Shown piece by piece: positions 35,521 through 44,303 of a stretch of DNA of 45,248 bases. The stretch is from Legionella santicrucis (lineage in GTDB: Bacteria > Pseudomonadota > Gammaproteobacteria > Legionellales > Legionellaceae). Each line of letters starts with the position of its first letter. Position 1 is the first letter of the stretch. Below the pieces are notes generated by a model that did no database searches, was not told the DNA's origin, and saw only the letters and a program-made list of their open reading frames with translations. Made by a program: the position numbers and the translations under genes. The stretch covers positions 13,429 to 58,676 of the forward strand of contig NZ_LNYU01000090.1 in NCBI RefSeq assembly GCF_001468135.1, in the 5' to 3' direction.

Positions 35521-36264
35521 TTATAAAACAGAATCGTTTACACTCGCTAATTCATCTTTAGAAAATTCCATTTTTTTTCTCTGTAAAATTTCATCCCGAC
35601 TAAATTCAATAACATTTTTGTTTGCTATGCACCGCCAATTTTGCATATTAGTTATATATTCTTTATCTTTAATCTTAAATACGTCTGGTATGAATGCTGC
35701 CACATTTTCGCCCGCATTTTTATCTCTTGCTGAAGCAAATATAAAGGCCTCTACTTTTGCCTCCCTCATTTCCGTACCCAATAATTGACTTTGTTCATAA
35801 TTTGTTTTGCTAGAAATTTTATCTTGATATTTCTGAAATGGAGCTTTTGTTAAGTCGATTCCATTTTTTGTTTTTATATAGGCCTTAAATGCAGTCATTC
35901 GAATCTCAATGTATTCTAGATTAGCTGCAGTATCATCAAAAAATTTCAACCGGTAAAATGCTACTTCTGCAAAAGCTGTTTGCAAAGATAAAGATCCATA
36001 CCATAGTGAAGGTTCATAAGTATTGCCAAATCGGGATCCATACTCAAGTGGAGGATATCTGAAAGGAGTAAAAATTAAATAATGCTTATTATTAGCTGCG
36101 TGAGGTTTTGAATTGTCTAGTAATTTTTCTAAAAGATCGTGCTCTTCGCTACTATCCACTAAATCTCTAGAGCTTGAACTATATTGATCCTCAACTATTC
36201 TCCAAGGTTCCAACTCCAAATATTTGAAAAATTTCACTCCCTCGCATTCAGTCCAAATACTCAT
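35521..36264 (-). CDS. RES-domain toxin of RES-Xre module
   Basis: A 247-residue RES-domain protein. Members of this toxin family destroy NAD+ (NAD+ hydrolase or phosphorylase), halting growth unless bound by the antitoxin. The signature is visible as FRYPPLEYGSRFGNTYEP with R78, LWYGSLSLQTAFAEVAFY with E100, and IFASARD with S178, giving the R-E-S residues. Length is at the long end; the extra N-terminal 60 residues are not recognised. Its ATG at 36264 overlaps the antitoxin stop as ATGA, so the two are translationally coupled, antitoxin first. Toxin expression should follow the antitoxin promoter. Confidence 0.85.
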   Translation of the reverse strand: MSIWTECEGVKFFKYLELEPWRIVEDQYSSSSRDLVDSSEEHDLLEKLLDNSKPHAANNKHYLIFTPFRYPPLEYGSRFGNTYEPSLWYGSLSLQTAFAEVAFYRLKFFDDTAANLEYIEIRMTAFKAYIKTKNGIDLTKAPFQKYQDKISSKTNYEQSQLLGTEMREAKVEAFIFASARDKNAGENVAAFIPDVFKIKDKEYITNMQNWRCIANKNVIEFSRDEILQRKKMEFSKDELASVNDSVL

Positions 36265-36635
36265 AGTTTACCGCGCATTGCATCTAAGTAGTTAAGTACA
36301 CGAATTAAACCAGGGATAGTTTTCATTTCTTCTATAGGTTTATTTTTAAAATATTTATTTTGACTATTGAGCCATAATTTAGCCTTTTCATGATTATTTC
36401 CAACCATAGCATTTAGGCTTCTGTATATCCTTAAAAGTAATAGAGCGATTTCACCTTCTTTCGTATGAGGTGAAATTAACTTTTTCCCCTGACTGAGGCG
36501 AGATGTACTGGGCTCACTTATTCCAATGATTTTACTTAAGTCTTTGCCGGTTAAAGAATAAAACTTTGCCAGGTTGCATAAAGCCTTCGACAATACAATT
36601 TCTTCTTTATGACGTACATTATTAGACGCTTTCAT
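36261..36635 (-). CDS. Xre/MbcA/ParS-type antitoxin of RES module
   Basis: A 124-residue antitoxin. The N-terminal half carries a helix-turn-helix (LSKIIGISEPSTSRLSQGKK). The C-terminal domain (LLLLRIYRSLNAMVGNNHEK to PIEEMKTIPGLIRVLNYLDA) is the DUF2384 toxin-binding part. The start is ATG 36635, decided by an excellent AAAGGAGG six bases upstream; the longer frame to 36686 would be translated from within the promoter. It overlaps the toxin gene by four bases. It probably binds its own promoter region, where a 14-bp palindrome is found. Confidence 0.88.
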   Translation of the reverse strand: MKASNNVRHKEEIVLSKALCNLAKFYSLTGKDLSKIIGISEPSTSRLSQGKKLISPHTKEGEIALLLLRIYRSLNAMVGNNHEKAKLWLNSQNKYFKNKPIEEMKTIPGLIRVLNYLDAMRGKL

Positions 36636-36657
36636 TTTGAACCTCCTTTCATTTGAA

Positions 36658-36686
36658 ATTATAGTAATATTATATTTCATATGCAA
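36658..36686 (-). promoter_or_regulatory. Sigma-70-type promoter of the RES-Xre operon
   Basis: On the minus strand TTGCAT (36686-36681) and TATAAT (36663-36658) are separated by exactly 17 bases. Transcription would start near 36651, just ahead of the AAAGGAGG of the antitoxin gene, giving a very short leader. Confidence 0.7.
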
Positions 36687-36702
36687 GTCATTTATATTCT
36701 AT

Positions 36703-36716
36703 CTTAGAATTCTAAG
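36703..36716. promoter_or_regulatory. 14-bp palindrome, candidate operator
   Basis: CTTAGAATTCTAAG is a perfect palindrome lying 17 bp upstream of the -35 box of the RES-Xre promoter. A dimeric helix-turn-helix antitoxin would be a natural ligand; the assignment is inference. Confidence 0.45.
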
Positions 36717-36832
36717 TTGACAAATGGAACTTTTATACGACATAGAAATTCTTGGCATAGCAGGATGATGTACTAGCTATAGATATTAGAGGAGACGAAA
36801 ATAGACGCGTCTCCAAAGTGTAGATAGCTTGA

Positions 36833-37264
36833 TCAAGCGCATGGTGCTATCAACGGAGATTCAAACGAAACAGATTCACTTGTTTGATAAAATGGATTTA
36901 CCACTTCGCTGCATTCATTTCCTGAGATCTTAATGCAACTGAGAATGTCTTTGGGCATAAAATTTAACGCCATCAAATGACCTTTACCAACACTTTTGCT
37001 CTTATTAAGCGTTGCTATTTGTGTCGCATTAAGCATCACCATGTAACAAAACACTGTTGTCCTTTCTGCTTCCCGCCCTTCCTGTGCAAATAAATCATCA
37101 GTGGAAGTATAAAACATCCGAGACACCAAAGGATTTCTTGCATAGTTCCAAGTACTTACTTGCTGCATATTATCTATTATTTCAACAATTGGGATGTAAT
37201 AGGTTTTCAGATCATTTTTTATTGAAGGAACATCCCTTTGCGTAAAAAAAGTTGCTTGCACCAT
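36833..37264 (-). CDS. Orphan 143-residue protein
   Basis: ATG 37264 has GGGAG at good distance, so the gene is probably translated. I do not recognise the family. Visible stretches are YYIPIVEIIDNMQQVSTWNY, then ARNPLVSRMFYTSTDDLFAQ and TTVFCYMVMLNATQIATLN. There is no signal peptide, membrane helix or repeat. It lies upstream of the toxin-antitoxin promoter in the same direction, with 117 bp between its stop and that promoter. Confidence 0.6.
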   Translation of the reverse strand: MVQATFFTQRDVPSIKNDLKTYYIPIVEIIDNMQQVSTWNYARNPLVSRMFYTSTDDLFAQEGREAERTTVFCYMVMLNATQIATLNKSKSVGKGHLMALNFMPKDILSCIKISGNECSEVVNPFYQTSESVSFESPLIAPCA

Positions 37265-37393
37265 TTATATTCTCCCTATATATCCATTTGTTCACTAATT
37301 AACTACTTTTATACGCCAGTTAAGATGTTTTTAATAAAAGCTTAATTCTTATACCATATAATTTGATCATTAGACACCCACTTTTAATGAATT

Positions 37394-38584
37394 ATGAACG
37401 ATTTTGTTAGCACAATTACAAAAGCAAATGCGAAATTAGCGATCTTCAAAGAACTTGCTCGTAAAGAAAGTATAAAATGGTTTCACGATGATTCGCGTTA
37501 TCAGGCTATTAGCTACATCCAAAAAAAATTAGCTTTACACGATCATATGACCATTAGTGAGCTAGAGAAAGCTATTCGTTTTATAGAGGAAATGAAGATC
37601 ACTACCGAAAATAAAAAAACAGAGGATTTCAAAAACGTACTTTCTAAAAATTTCCATTATCGAACTCTAGCTTCTTTTGATATTGATGAGTTTCCAGTCA
37701 GAGTAAAAAGACCGCAGAAACCAGAACCATCCGTTATCATTAGTAAAAGTGCCTCTTTATGTGGTTTTCTTGCAGAAGTCCATAGCACACTAATTAGCCA
37801 CTATGAACTCTCCAAAGCTCATGCAGAAGGACATATTCCAGTGAGCAAGATCCACTACAACGCTGACTTAATGAAACAGACGCAAATAGCACAAGACATT
37901 AAAAATACAACAAAAGCGGCTACAACAAGTGACCACTCAACGTCTGTTATGGATATTCGCCGTGGAGGAACGACCTTTTATGGAGTAAAGATAGATACCG
38001 GAAAAAACGATATCTACGCTCTTTCCACCATCGAAAATTTTACGGGTGATAAAATTGATGTCCATGGATCCAAAGCCAATAAAATTTTTCATTTTGGTGG
38101 TCAAATACTACATGGGATAATTTTAGATGAATTTGAAAACTCGATGGAGTTAATCGATGAAGAACAACATTTAACTGAGGGCTTAAAGCCTACTCTTACG
38201 CGCGGACGAGTCAATTGGTCGAAAAATTCAGAAACGGGTCAAATTTATGCAACAGTGGAATTAAAAATCCTTGCTTGTGCTTTTATCGATCCTATAGATA
38301 CAAGTAAAATGCCGAAACATTTTGCAATAAGAAGTGATGGCATCACTTTAGACACGATTGACGAAAGCATGCTTCCTCATCTCAATCGAATCGCTACACA
38401 GGATGAAAATGATATTGTACCTATTTGTACTTTTAGAGCCAAATTGGATCTGACTCAAGATCCAAGCACTCAAGAGTATTATCTAAAAATGAATGAATTT
38501 GTTGTAAAAATAAATACCCCCGATATGATTTCTCGTAAAGATCCTAATCACCAACCAAAACCTAGTTGGTATTATGATATTTAA
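37394..38584 (+). CDS. Orphan protein of unknown function; effector candidate
   Basis: A 396-residue soluble protein. The N-terminal 130 residues are helical (LAIFKELARKESIKWFHDDS, SELEKAIRFIEEMKIT) and end in a proline-rich linker (VKRPQKPEPS). The C-terminal region from about 180 is rich in strands (GGTTFYGVKIDTGKNDIYAL, IFHFGGQILHGIILDEFENS). No motif is recognised. The start ATG lacks a clear ribosome-binding site, but no better start is in frame. The 129-bp spacer to the leftward 36833 gene makes them divergent. Confidence 0.65.
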   Translation: MNDFVSTITKANAKLAIFKELARKESIKWFHDDSRYQAISYIQKKLALHDHMTISELEKAIRFIEEMKITTENKKTEDFKNVLSKNFHYRTLASFDIDEFPVRVKRPQKPEPSVIISKSASLCGFLAEVHSTLISHYELSKAHAEGHIPVSKIHYNADLMKQTQIAQDIKNTTKAATTSDHSTSVMDIRRGGTTFYGVKIDTGKNDIYALSTIENFTGDKIDVHGSKANKIFHFGGQILHGIILDEFENSMELIDEEQHLTEGLKPTLTRGRVNWSKNSETGQIYATVELKILACAFIDPIDTSKMPKHFAIRSDGITLDTIDESMLPHLNRIATQDENDIVPICTFRAKLDLTQDPSTQEYYLKMNEFVVKINTPDMISRKDPNHQPKPSWYYDI

Positions 38585-38834
38585 ATCCCTAGATCGTTTT
38601 ATCTACACCTGGCACAGTATTGAAATAGACTTTGCTGCCGTCATTCTTCAACTTTGTAAGATTTTGTAGTTACTAATAATAAGATTTTTATCGAGTAAAA
38701 ATGCTCTGATCATGTTGCACAAAAATACAAGAATCACAAAAGTATATTTCATACTCCAATTGAAAAAGTAATATTTGTATTTTACAGTTCATTTTATATT
38801 ACAATATCTTCTTATCTATTAAATTAGTTCCTAT

Positions 38835-39686
38835 ATGAGTTGTATAGAAAAAACTATTAAAATACCGGGCTTTAATTTAGCATTAAAAATCTGGAATGCG
38901 AATTGCCCTAACCCCATTCTATGTCTTCATGGGAAAATGGATAATGCAGCGAGCTTTGATTTATTAGCCCCTTTATTTCCAGAAAGACAAATCGTAGCCG
39001 TTGATTTCCCGGGCACAGGTTATTCAAGCCATTATCCAGATGGTGTGCTTCCTAATTGGAAAAATGATGCTTATTTAATGTTGCATTTAATCAATGCATT
39101 AGGTTGGAACTCTTTTGATATTATCGCCCATTCGTTAGGCTCCTTAGTAGCAACTACCCTAGGAATTGCTCAACCCAAGCAAGTTGGTCAAATAATTTAT
39201 CTTGATATTTTAGGGCCCACACTGAACTTTATTGACAAAAAAATCGATTATTTTCATTTTGATGTTGAAACTTATTTATCATTTAATCCAGAAAAGCGCA
39301 CTACATTTCCTGATCAGAAATCTGTCATTCAAGATAGAATGCTCATTGGAAAGATAAGTTATGCAGCTGCTAAGGCATTAGTAAAACGAGGAACTATAGA
39401 AGATGAAAATGGATGGTATTGGACATTTGATAGGCGATTGCGATGTGTCAGTTCCACACTTCCTTGTGAGGATGAATTAAGGCAAATGTTTTATGCTTTA
39501 GATAAGCCTGTTTCCCTAATTCGAGCAAATCAAGGAGTTCCCTACCCTCAAGATATTTTTAAAAGTAGAACTCAATGCTTTCGTGATTTAACAATCTATG
39601 AAGTTCAAGGCGGCCATCATGTACACATGGATAATCCAATGCCAGTAGCCAATCTTATAGCTCAAATTTTAAATAATGAATTTTAG
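38835..39686 (+). CDS. Alpha/beta hydrolase
   Basis: A 283-residue hydrolase of the alpha/beta fold. The oxyanion region LCLHGKMDNAAS (about 29-40), nucleophile elbow IIAHSLGSLVA with S100, and the C-terminal His region VQGGHHVHMDNP (H261/H262) are clear. VAVDFPGTGYSSHYP is the usual strand-4 segment. It resembles serine hydrolase-like proteins that act on small esters; the substrate cannot be told. No signal peptide. The 181-residue helical protein follows 38 bp downstream in the same direction, so the two are likely cotranscribed. Confidence 0.88.
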   Translation: MSCIEKTIKIPGFNLALKIWNANCPNPILCLHGKMDNAASFDLLAPLFPERQIVAVDFPGTGYSSHYPDGVLPNWKNDAYLMLHLINALGWNSFDIIAHSLGSLVATTLGIAQPKQVGQIIYLDILGPTLNFIDKKIDYFHFDVETYLSFNPEKRTTFPDQKSVIQDRMLIGKISYAAAKALVKRGTIEDENGWYWTFDRRLRCVSSTLPCEDELRQMFYALDKPVSLIRANQGVPYPQDIFKSRTQCFRDLTIYEVQGGHHVHMDNPMPVANLIAQILNNEF

Positions 39687-39724
39687 TTGGGTATGTGCAA
39701 TCCCTCTATTCACAGGATAAGAAT

Positions 39725-40270
39725 ATGAAAAATAATGATGTTTCTTTATCATCCGATATGCTGAACTTTGAGAAAAGTATTGCTTACTTTTTTGGCGTTA
39801 AAAATACAGATAAAGTAGCTATTCATTATATTCACGCAGTAAAAGAAATAGAGAAATTAGGTAAAGAAACGAATGATAATATACTTCGAATGCACTTAAT
39901 GCCGCATTTACGGCTAGCATATCAAGAAATTAAAGACCAAAAACAATTGCAATTTAATGTTGAAAAAGCAGCTGAATTAGAATTCGAATTATTTGTAGGT
40001 GGAAAACGAAATTCGAGTTTTGAGAATGATTATCAAATATTAGTCAGAATTTATGAAACCGTATTTCAAACAAAATCAGATAGAATATTGAGAGCTGCTA
40101 TGCTCAGAGCATTTTTGTTTCAATATAAAATTACCATTTTTGAAGCAACCGAACAATTAACACCATCTGATCAAGACACTCTTTTAATGTTAGCCAAAAT
40201 TAGTGAAGATGAAATGAGCTTGCTTGAAAATAAATTGATAAATAAGCACCATGAAAAAACTTTCCAATAA
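39725..40270 (+). CDS. Small all-helical orphan protein
   Basis: A 181-residue protein from ATG 39725, chosen for AGGATAAGAAT directly upstream; a GTG at 39695 would have no ribosome-binding site. The sequence is almost entirely helical and charged (FEKSIAYFFGVKNTDKVAIH, KEIEKLGKETNDNILRMHLM, FELFVGGKRNSSFENDYQIL), with no motif or membrane segment. It lies 38 bp after the alpha/beta hydrolase and may form an operon with it. Function unknown. Confidence 0.6.
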   Translation: MKNNDVSLSSDMLNFEKSIAYFFGVKNTDKVAIHYIHAVKEIEKLGKETNDNILRMHLMPHLRLAYQEIKDQKQLQFNVEKAAELEFELFVGGKRNSSFENDYQILVRIYETVFQTKSDRILRAAMLRAFLFQYKITIFEATEQLTPSDQDTLLMLAKISEDEMSLLENKLINKHHEKTFQ

Positions 40271-40443
40271 ATTAAATCTGCATCTACCTTTTCAGAAAAT
40301 ATTACAAGATACTCTATAAGCAGAATGCCGTAAGTAAGATTTAGCAAAAATAATCCTTTAATTCCCAAATTTTTTCCCAAACGATATTCGCTTTTTGACT
40401 TCCTATCAAAAGTTTCAAATGCTTCGAATATTACCTTATCCAT
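40171..40443 (-). CDS. Doubtful small leftward gene with hydrophobic centre
   Basis: A 90-residue frame with AGGAAATGG just before ATG 40443. Its first 60 codons fill an otherwise empty spacer, but its last 30 lie antisense to the helical orphan. It has a hydrophobic stretch (GLFLLNLTYGILLIEYLVIF). It could be a membrane protein gene or the head of a truncated one. Confidence 0.25.
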   Translation of the reverse strand: MDKVIFEAFETFDRKSKSEYRLGKNLGIKGLFLLNLTYGILLIEYLVIFSEKVDADLIYWKVFSWCLFINLFSSKLISSSLILANIKRVS

Positions 40444-40641
40444 TTCCTAATGCTCATTGTTTACGTTCCCGGCAGCCTTATTGCAAATAATTCTCTTATT
40501 TAACCCAATATTCATGCCTATATGAGTTAAGCCTTTAAAAATTATCACATATTTGTATCTCATATATGATATATAAAAACAATTAATTGTACTTATTTTA
40601 CCCATAGTGATTAAATTAAAATGAAACTAAGGAGCTTAATT

Positions 40642-42390
40642 ATGGGTATCAAACAAATTGTTCAATCAGATGAAAATCCGAAAATTGCCAGACTGAATGA
40701 TTTAATTGAGCAATATAATCAAATGCACTCAAAACCTAATGCTGTAGCATTATTACAAAAAATTGAGGCGATGAAAAATCAAATTTATTCGGATAGTGAA
40801 TTAAGAAACAACGGTAACTTTATGGAATGGTACTTTACTAATCCGATTACGAATGAAATAAGAGACAAGAAATTAGGCAAGGATATAAATCTTATTTTTA
40901 TTGAAGATTCAAAAAGCGAGATCAAAAATTTAACACTCGAATATTGGAAAAAAATGACCAAGCACGTGATGTTAGGAACTCGCTCTAAGAATTGCTGTAA
41001 AATGGATGATCTCATTTCCGCAGTTGAAACTGCCCGTCAAAACTTGAACAAACAGCAAGGCTCACAGGATCAAGCTCCGTTAGAACTGAAAAATTCATTG
41101 GAAGCGTTGCAAGTACAAACGTTGTTTATGATAAATAATGAAATTATCAACAGTAAGCGTAATACACAGGAAAGTTTTGAGACCCTTATAAATATAACCA
41201 ATTATCTTTTAAAGGATTTACTTAATAGTTATCCTGAACTGATAAATACTCCCGAGTATGAATACACATCTTTAATTGAATCACTGATTGCTGCAGATAC
41301 AGAGTCTCAGATAGAAATATTCCGGAAACTGTTTCACACTCAAGATCCACTGCAATTGAATGGATTCGATGTCACCTATATCGGTGGCGGAAATAACAAA
41401 ATATGGCTGGCTGAGAATGAGAAAGGCAACTCACAGTTTATTATAAGACTAGAGAATGCTGATGTACCGAAAACAGATTACAGTTTAGTAGATGAAATGA
41501 AGAATGATGGTGCAATAAAAAATAATCTCGCACAAGATTATTTTTATTGTCCTGTGATATTGCCCCAGCGAGGGAGGGATCCCAAACGGTGTATCAATGT
41601 GGCAGTTTCAGAGTTTTGTCCAGATGGCGATCTTCGCAATCATCATATACAAACAATTGCAAATGGACAGGAAACAGATAAAAACATCACCCGTTGTCTA
41701 GGTACACTTGATGCAATAGAACAAGTAGCAAAGATTGCTTCTGATTTTAATCAAAAAAACATGGCTTATATGGATATTAAGGCTACAAATTTTTTGAAGC
41801 GATCCAATCAGCTGATAACAGCAGATACAAAATCTGTTGTCCGCACGGATAAAGACAATCTAGTGGACGTGAGTGATATCAGCACTACCTTTGAACCACC
41901 TGAATACAGATTTGGGGTTGAACGAACTGTGGAGGCAGGGGCTTATATGGCCTATCAAATTGGCTTAATGGCTTATGATCTAATGGTCAGCACTCAAGAA
42001 CATAATGCCCAGGATAGCATCTTGAATAATCTCCAAAAAAGAGAATCATTAGATTTTAATTTACCAGTTTTTAATACTCTGGAAGGTAAGGACATTAAAA
42101 ATTTCATTGAAACCATCCTGAATCCAGAGCCTCATTGTAGACTTCCTCTTGATGTAATCATAGGGAAAGCTCGGGCTTTAAAAATACTGCACAGTGAAGA
42201 GATAGAGGATAAATGGAATGGTAATACGTTTCGTGATAATGAAAGCGAAAGCTCTTTTGCTCTTGATTTACTTAAGCCTATAAAGAATTGCCAAGAATTT
42301 TTTAAGCAATTTAAGCATGAATATAAAGAAATCACTCAAAAAACAACAGACAAAGAAGAACCTAATCTAACTTCAGCTCGATATAAATAA
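40642..42390 (+). CDS. Protein-kinase-like protein; effector candidate
   Basis: A 582-residue protein from ATG 40642, set by AAGGAG seven bases upstream; the ATG at 40621 would precede the Shine-Dalgarno. Residues 1-240 are helical and unknown. A kinase-like domain follows: glycine-rich loop YIGGGNNKIW near 246, strand QFIIRLEN with Arg269 where the ATP-binding Lys is expected, catalytic loop YMDIKATNF with D378, K380 and N383, metal-binding D395 in ADTK instead of DFG, then EPPEYRFG and MAYQIGLMAYDLM as the C-lobe helix F region. It therefore has the kinase fold but with altered ATP-binding Lys and DFG: an atypical kinase or pseudokinase. Legionella translocates several LegK kinases; kinship to them is inferred. 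Confidence 0.75.
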   Translation: MGIKQIVQSDENPKIARLNDLIEQYNQMHSKPNAVALLQKIEAMKNQIYSDSELRNNGNFMEWYFTNPITNEIRDKKLGKDINLIFIEDSKSEIKNLTLEYWKKMTKHVMLGTRSKNCCKMDDLISAVETARQNLNKQQGSQDQAPLELKNSLEALQVQTLFMINNEIINSKRNTQESFETLINITNYLLKDLLNSYPELINTPEYEYTSLIESLIAADTESQIEIFRKLFHTQDPLQLNGFDVTYIGGGNNKIWLAENEKGNSQFIIRLENADVPKTDYSLVDEMKNDGAIKNNLAQDYFYCPVILPQRGRDPKRCINVAVSEFCPDGDLRNHHIQTIANGQETDKNITRCLGTLDAIEQVAKIASDFNQKNMAYMDIKATNFLKRSNQLITADTKSVVRTDKDNLVDVSDISTTFEPPEYRFGVERTVEAGAYMAYQIGLMAYDLMVSTQEHNAQDSILNNLQKRESLDFNLPVFNTLEGKDIKNFIETILNPEPHCRLPLDVIIGKARALKILHSEEIEDKWNGNTFRDNESESSFALDLLKPIKNCQEFFKQFKHEYKEITQKTTDKEEPNLTSARYK

Positions 42391-42729
42391 TTTGGACTGA
42401 TTTGAAGTTCTTAGCTGATTTCTATGCTTTCCATACAATCTTCTTCACCTAATATCAGCTTTATGGAAAAAACATGGGAATTTCTCCCGCGAAGAACTTT
42501 AGGGTTTTGATCTTATGAGATTTATAAATCAAGTCGTAACAACAGATGAGTCTATACAAATAAGCATCAAACAATTACTAGTTAATACTCGAAATTAACA
42601 AACTGTACTATTATTTAACATACAATCCATTGTCAACTGGTAACTAATTAGCAGAATTGATAAGGAAAAATGATTACAAAATTTGATGTATTAAGACGTG
42701 TTTAAACTCTGTAACTGGAGGATGTTACT
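42391..42729. other. Spacer with a short reading frame resembling the kinase-like N-terminus
   Basis: No convincing gene. A frame of 27 codons at 42515-42598 reads MRFINQVVTTDESIQISIKQ, with loose resemblance to MGIKQIVQSDENPKIARLND at the start of the kinase-like protein. It has no ribosome-binding site and may be a decayed duplicate or chance. Confidence 0.25.
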
Positions 42730-44142
42730 ATGTTTATGAAATTGGGGATGAAACCAAAAAAATCGAGCACAAACTTTAAAAAACAAAAATTTATTGCCAA
42801 TTCTTTAGACGGAATGCAAAACCGTGGAATTTCCAGCTATGCCTTTCACCCATTTAATATAGAATGGAGCAAACCTGAAAAGCAACGAATTGCTAAAGAA
42901 ATGACCATAAATACGATTATATCTACCCCCCATCCTTCTAGAGCAAATACAACACAACCATTATTTCCTCCCGGTAAAAAACAACATCCGTCAGTAGTAT
43001 ATGCTATGGGAAGTACTTATGGTATGCCGTGTGCTGTGGATAAAATTTTTGCTGTTTGTGCTGAGCATTACTTATTAATGCGAACAGCAATTGGTATAAC
43101 AAGAAATCCAAGCCCGCAAATTTATGAAGCTTGCTGTATTATAGCTGGTGAGCTTGGAAAAGAGCTAGAAAAATTAGAACCTAAAACTCTTGCAACTATT
43201 TTTGAAATCGGATCTAATGTAGCAGAGAGTCGATCTAAAGATGTCCTTGAAAATCAACGTTTATTAATTGAAATCCTTAAAAATAATCAACAAGTTCCCC
43301 CACAAAAACTGCTCCGAGTGCTTGAAGTGGTTTTATCACCATTGGGAATGCTTGCAAATGCATATGGAGAAAAATTCTGTAAAATTGCAAAGGCAAAAGA
43401 ACAAGGAAAAGACGTAAGAGAATTAGAAAAGTTTATGGAAGAAATAATCATGCCTTCATTAAAACCCTTTCATGTTCCATACATCAAAGCGCAAGGTTCA
43501 CCCTATTCCCATTTACAGTTACAAGAATATATACACGGAGCTGAAATATCAGAATCGGAACTTGTTACAGTAAACCATTTCCTTGAATGTTGTGAAGGAA
43601 AGCAAGACAGTATTCCAGAAATCCCCAAATTACGTAGTGTAAAAGTTTTGGATCCTACAGGAAGAACAATCCAATTACATGACCATATGAATCTACCTCA
43701 TTTTTTTGATGTCTCTGGTACTACTGGTGCAGTAATGCAAGCTGCAATGGGGCTTTTACATAAAGCGGGTAGATCAGATCTTATAAATACCACTGAAAAA
43801 ACAACTCAATTGGGCATGGTTCTCGCTGGCTGTAATTTCTACAAACAAGGGTATCATAATTACTATGAAGTTTTGCCGGCTTTAAATTGGTGCAACTGCC
43901 ATTTTTGGAAGGAAAACTATGTACAACTGACGCCTACGGAACTTCTTCATGCAGTTCCAGATTCATTAAAAGAATGCGTTAATCCCTCTACTCCAATGGC
44001 GTCGATAATCGATGACACATTGGATTTGGTGACAGAGCACTTTGATTTACACCATGAATTATTCATAGCCGATCTTCAAGCAAAAGCCCGACAAATGCAG
44101 GAATCAACTCTTCCTACTTTTAGCAATACTGAGCCAAAATAG
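42730..44142 (+). CDS. Orphan 470-residue protein; effector candidate
   Basis: TGGAGGATGTTACT before ATG 42730 gives a strong start. I do not recognise the family. The N-terminal 60 residues are basic (KLGMKPKKSSTNFKKQKFIA). The rest alternates helices, including TTGAVMQAAMGLLHKAGRSD and LVAGCNFY-like cysteine-bearing segments (ALNWCNCHFW). There is a histidine-rich patch QLHDHMNLPHFFD around 318-330 that could bind metal; that is speculation. No membrane segment or signal peptide. It ends in a soluble polar tail (MQESTLPTFSNTEPK), compatible with secretion by Dot/Icm but not proof. Confidence 0.65.
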   Translation: MFMKLGMKPKKSSTNFKKQKFIANSLDGMQNRGISSYAFHPFNIEWSKPEKQRIAKEMTINTIISTPHPSRANTTQPLFPPGKKQHPSVVYAMGSTYGMPCAVDKIFAVCAEHYLLMRTAIGITRNPSPQIYEACCIIAGELGKELEKLEPKTLATIFEIGSNVAESRSKDVLENQRLLIEILKNNQQVPPQKLLRVLEVVLSPLGMLANAYGEKFCKIAKAKEQGKDVRELEKFMEEIIMPSLKPFHVPYIKAQGSPYSHLQLQEYIHGAEISESELVTVNHFLECCEGKQDSIPEIPKLRSVKVLDPTGRTIQLHDHMNLPHFFDVSGTTGAVMQAAMGLLHKAGRSDLINTTEKTTQLGMVLAGCNFYKQGYHNYYEVLPALNWCNCHFWKENYVQLTPTELLHAVPDSLKECVNPSTPMASIIDDTLDLVTEHFDLHHELFIADLQAKARQMQESTLPTFSNTEPK

Positions 44143-44156
44143 GTTAATTTCTCAAT

Positions 44157-44191
44157 CAATTAATTTTAGCTAGAATGGCTAAAATTAATTG
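44157..44191. terminator. Perfect 14-bp AT-rich hairpin between convergent genes
   Basis: CAATTAATTTTAGC (44157-44170) pairs exactly with GCTAAAATTAATTG (44178-44191), with a seven-base loop. Its position between the rightward orphan and the leftward kinase-like gene fits a bidirectional terminator. Confidence 0.6.
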
Positions 44192-44303
44192 TAAGATAAT
44201 CTATATATCCTGTTTAAAACATAGTTGATTTATTAAAGCTTTGACGCGCTAGATATAGCAACTCCAGCTATTGCAAGATGCTTTACTCATTTCAGCGACT
44301 TTT

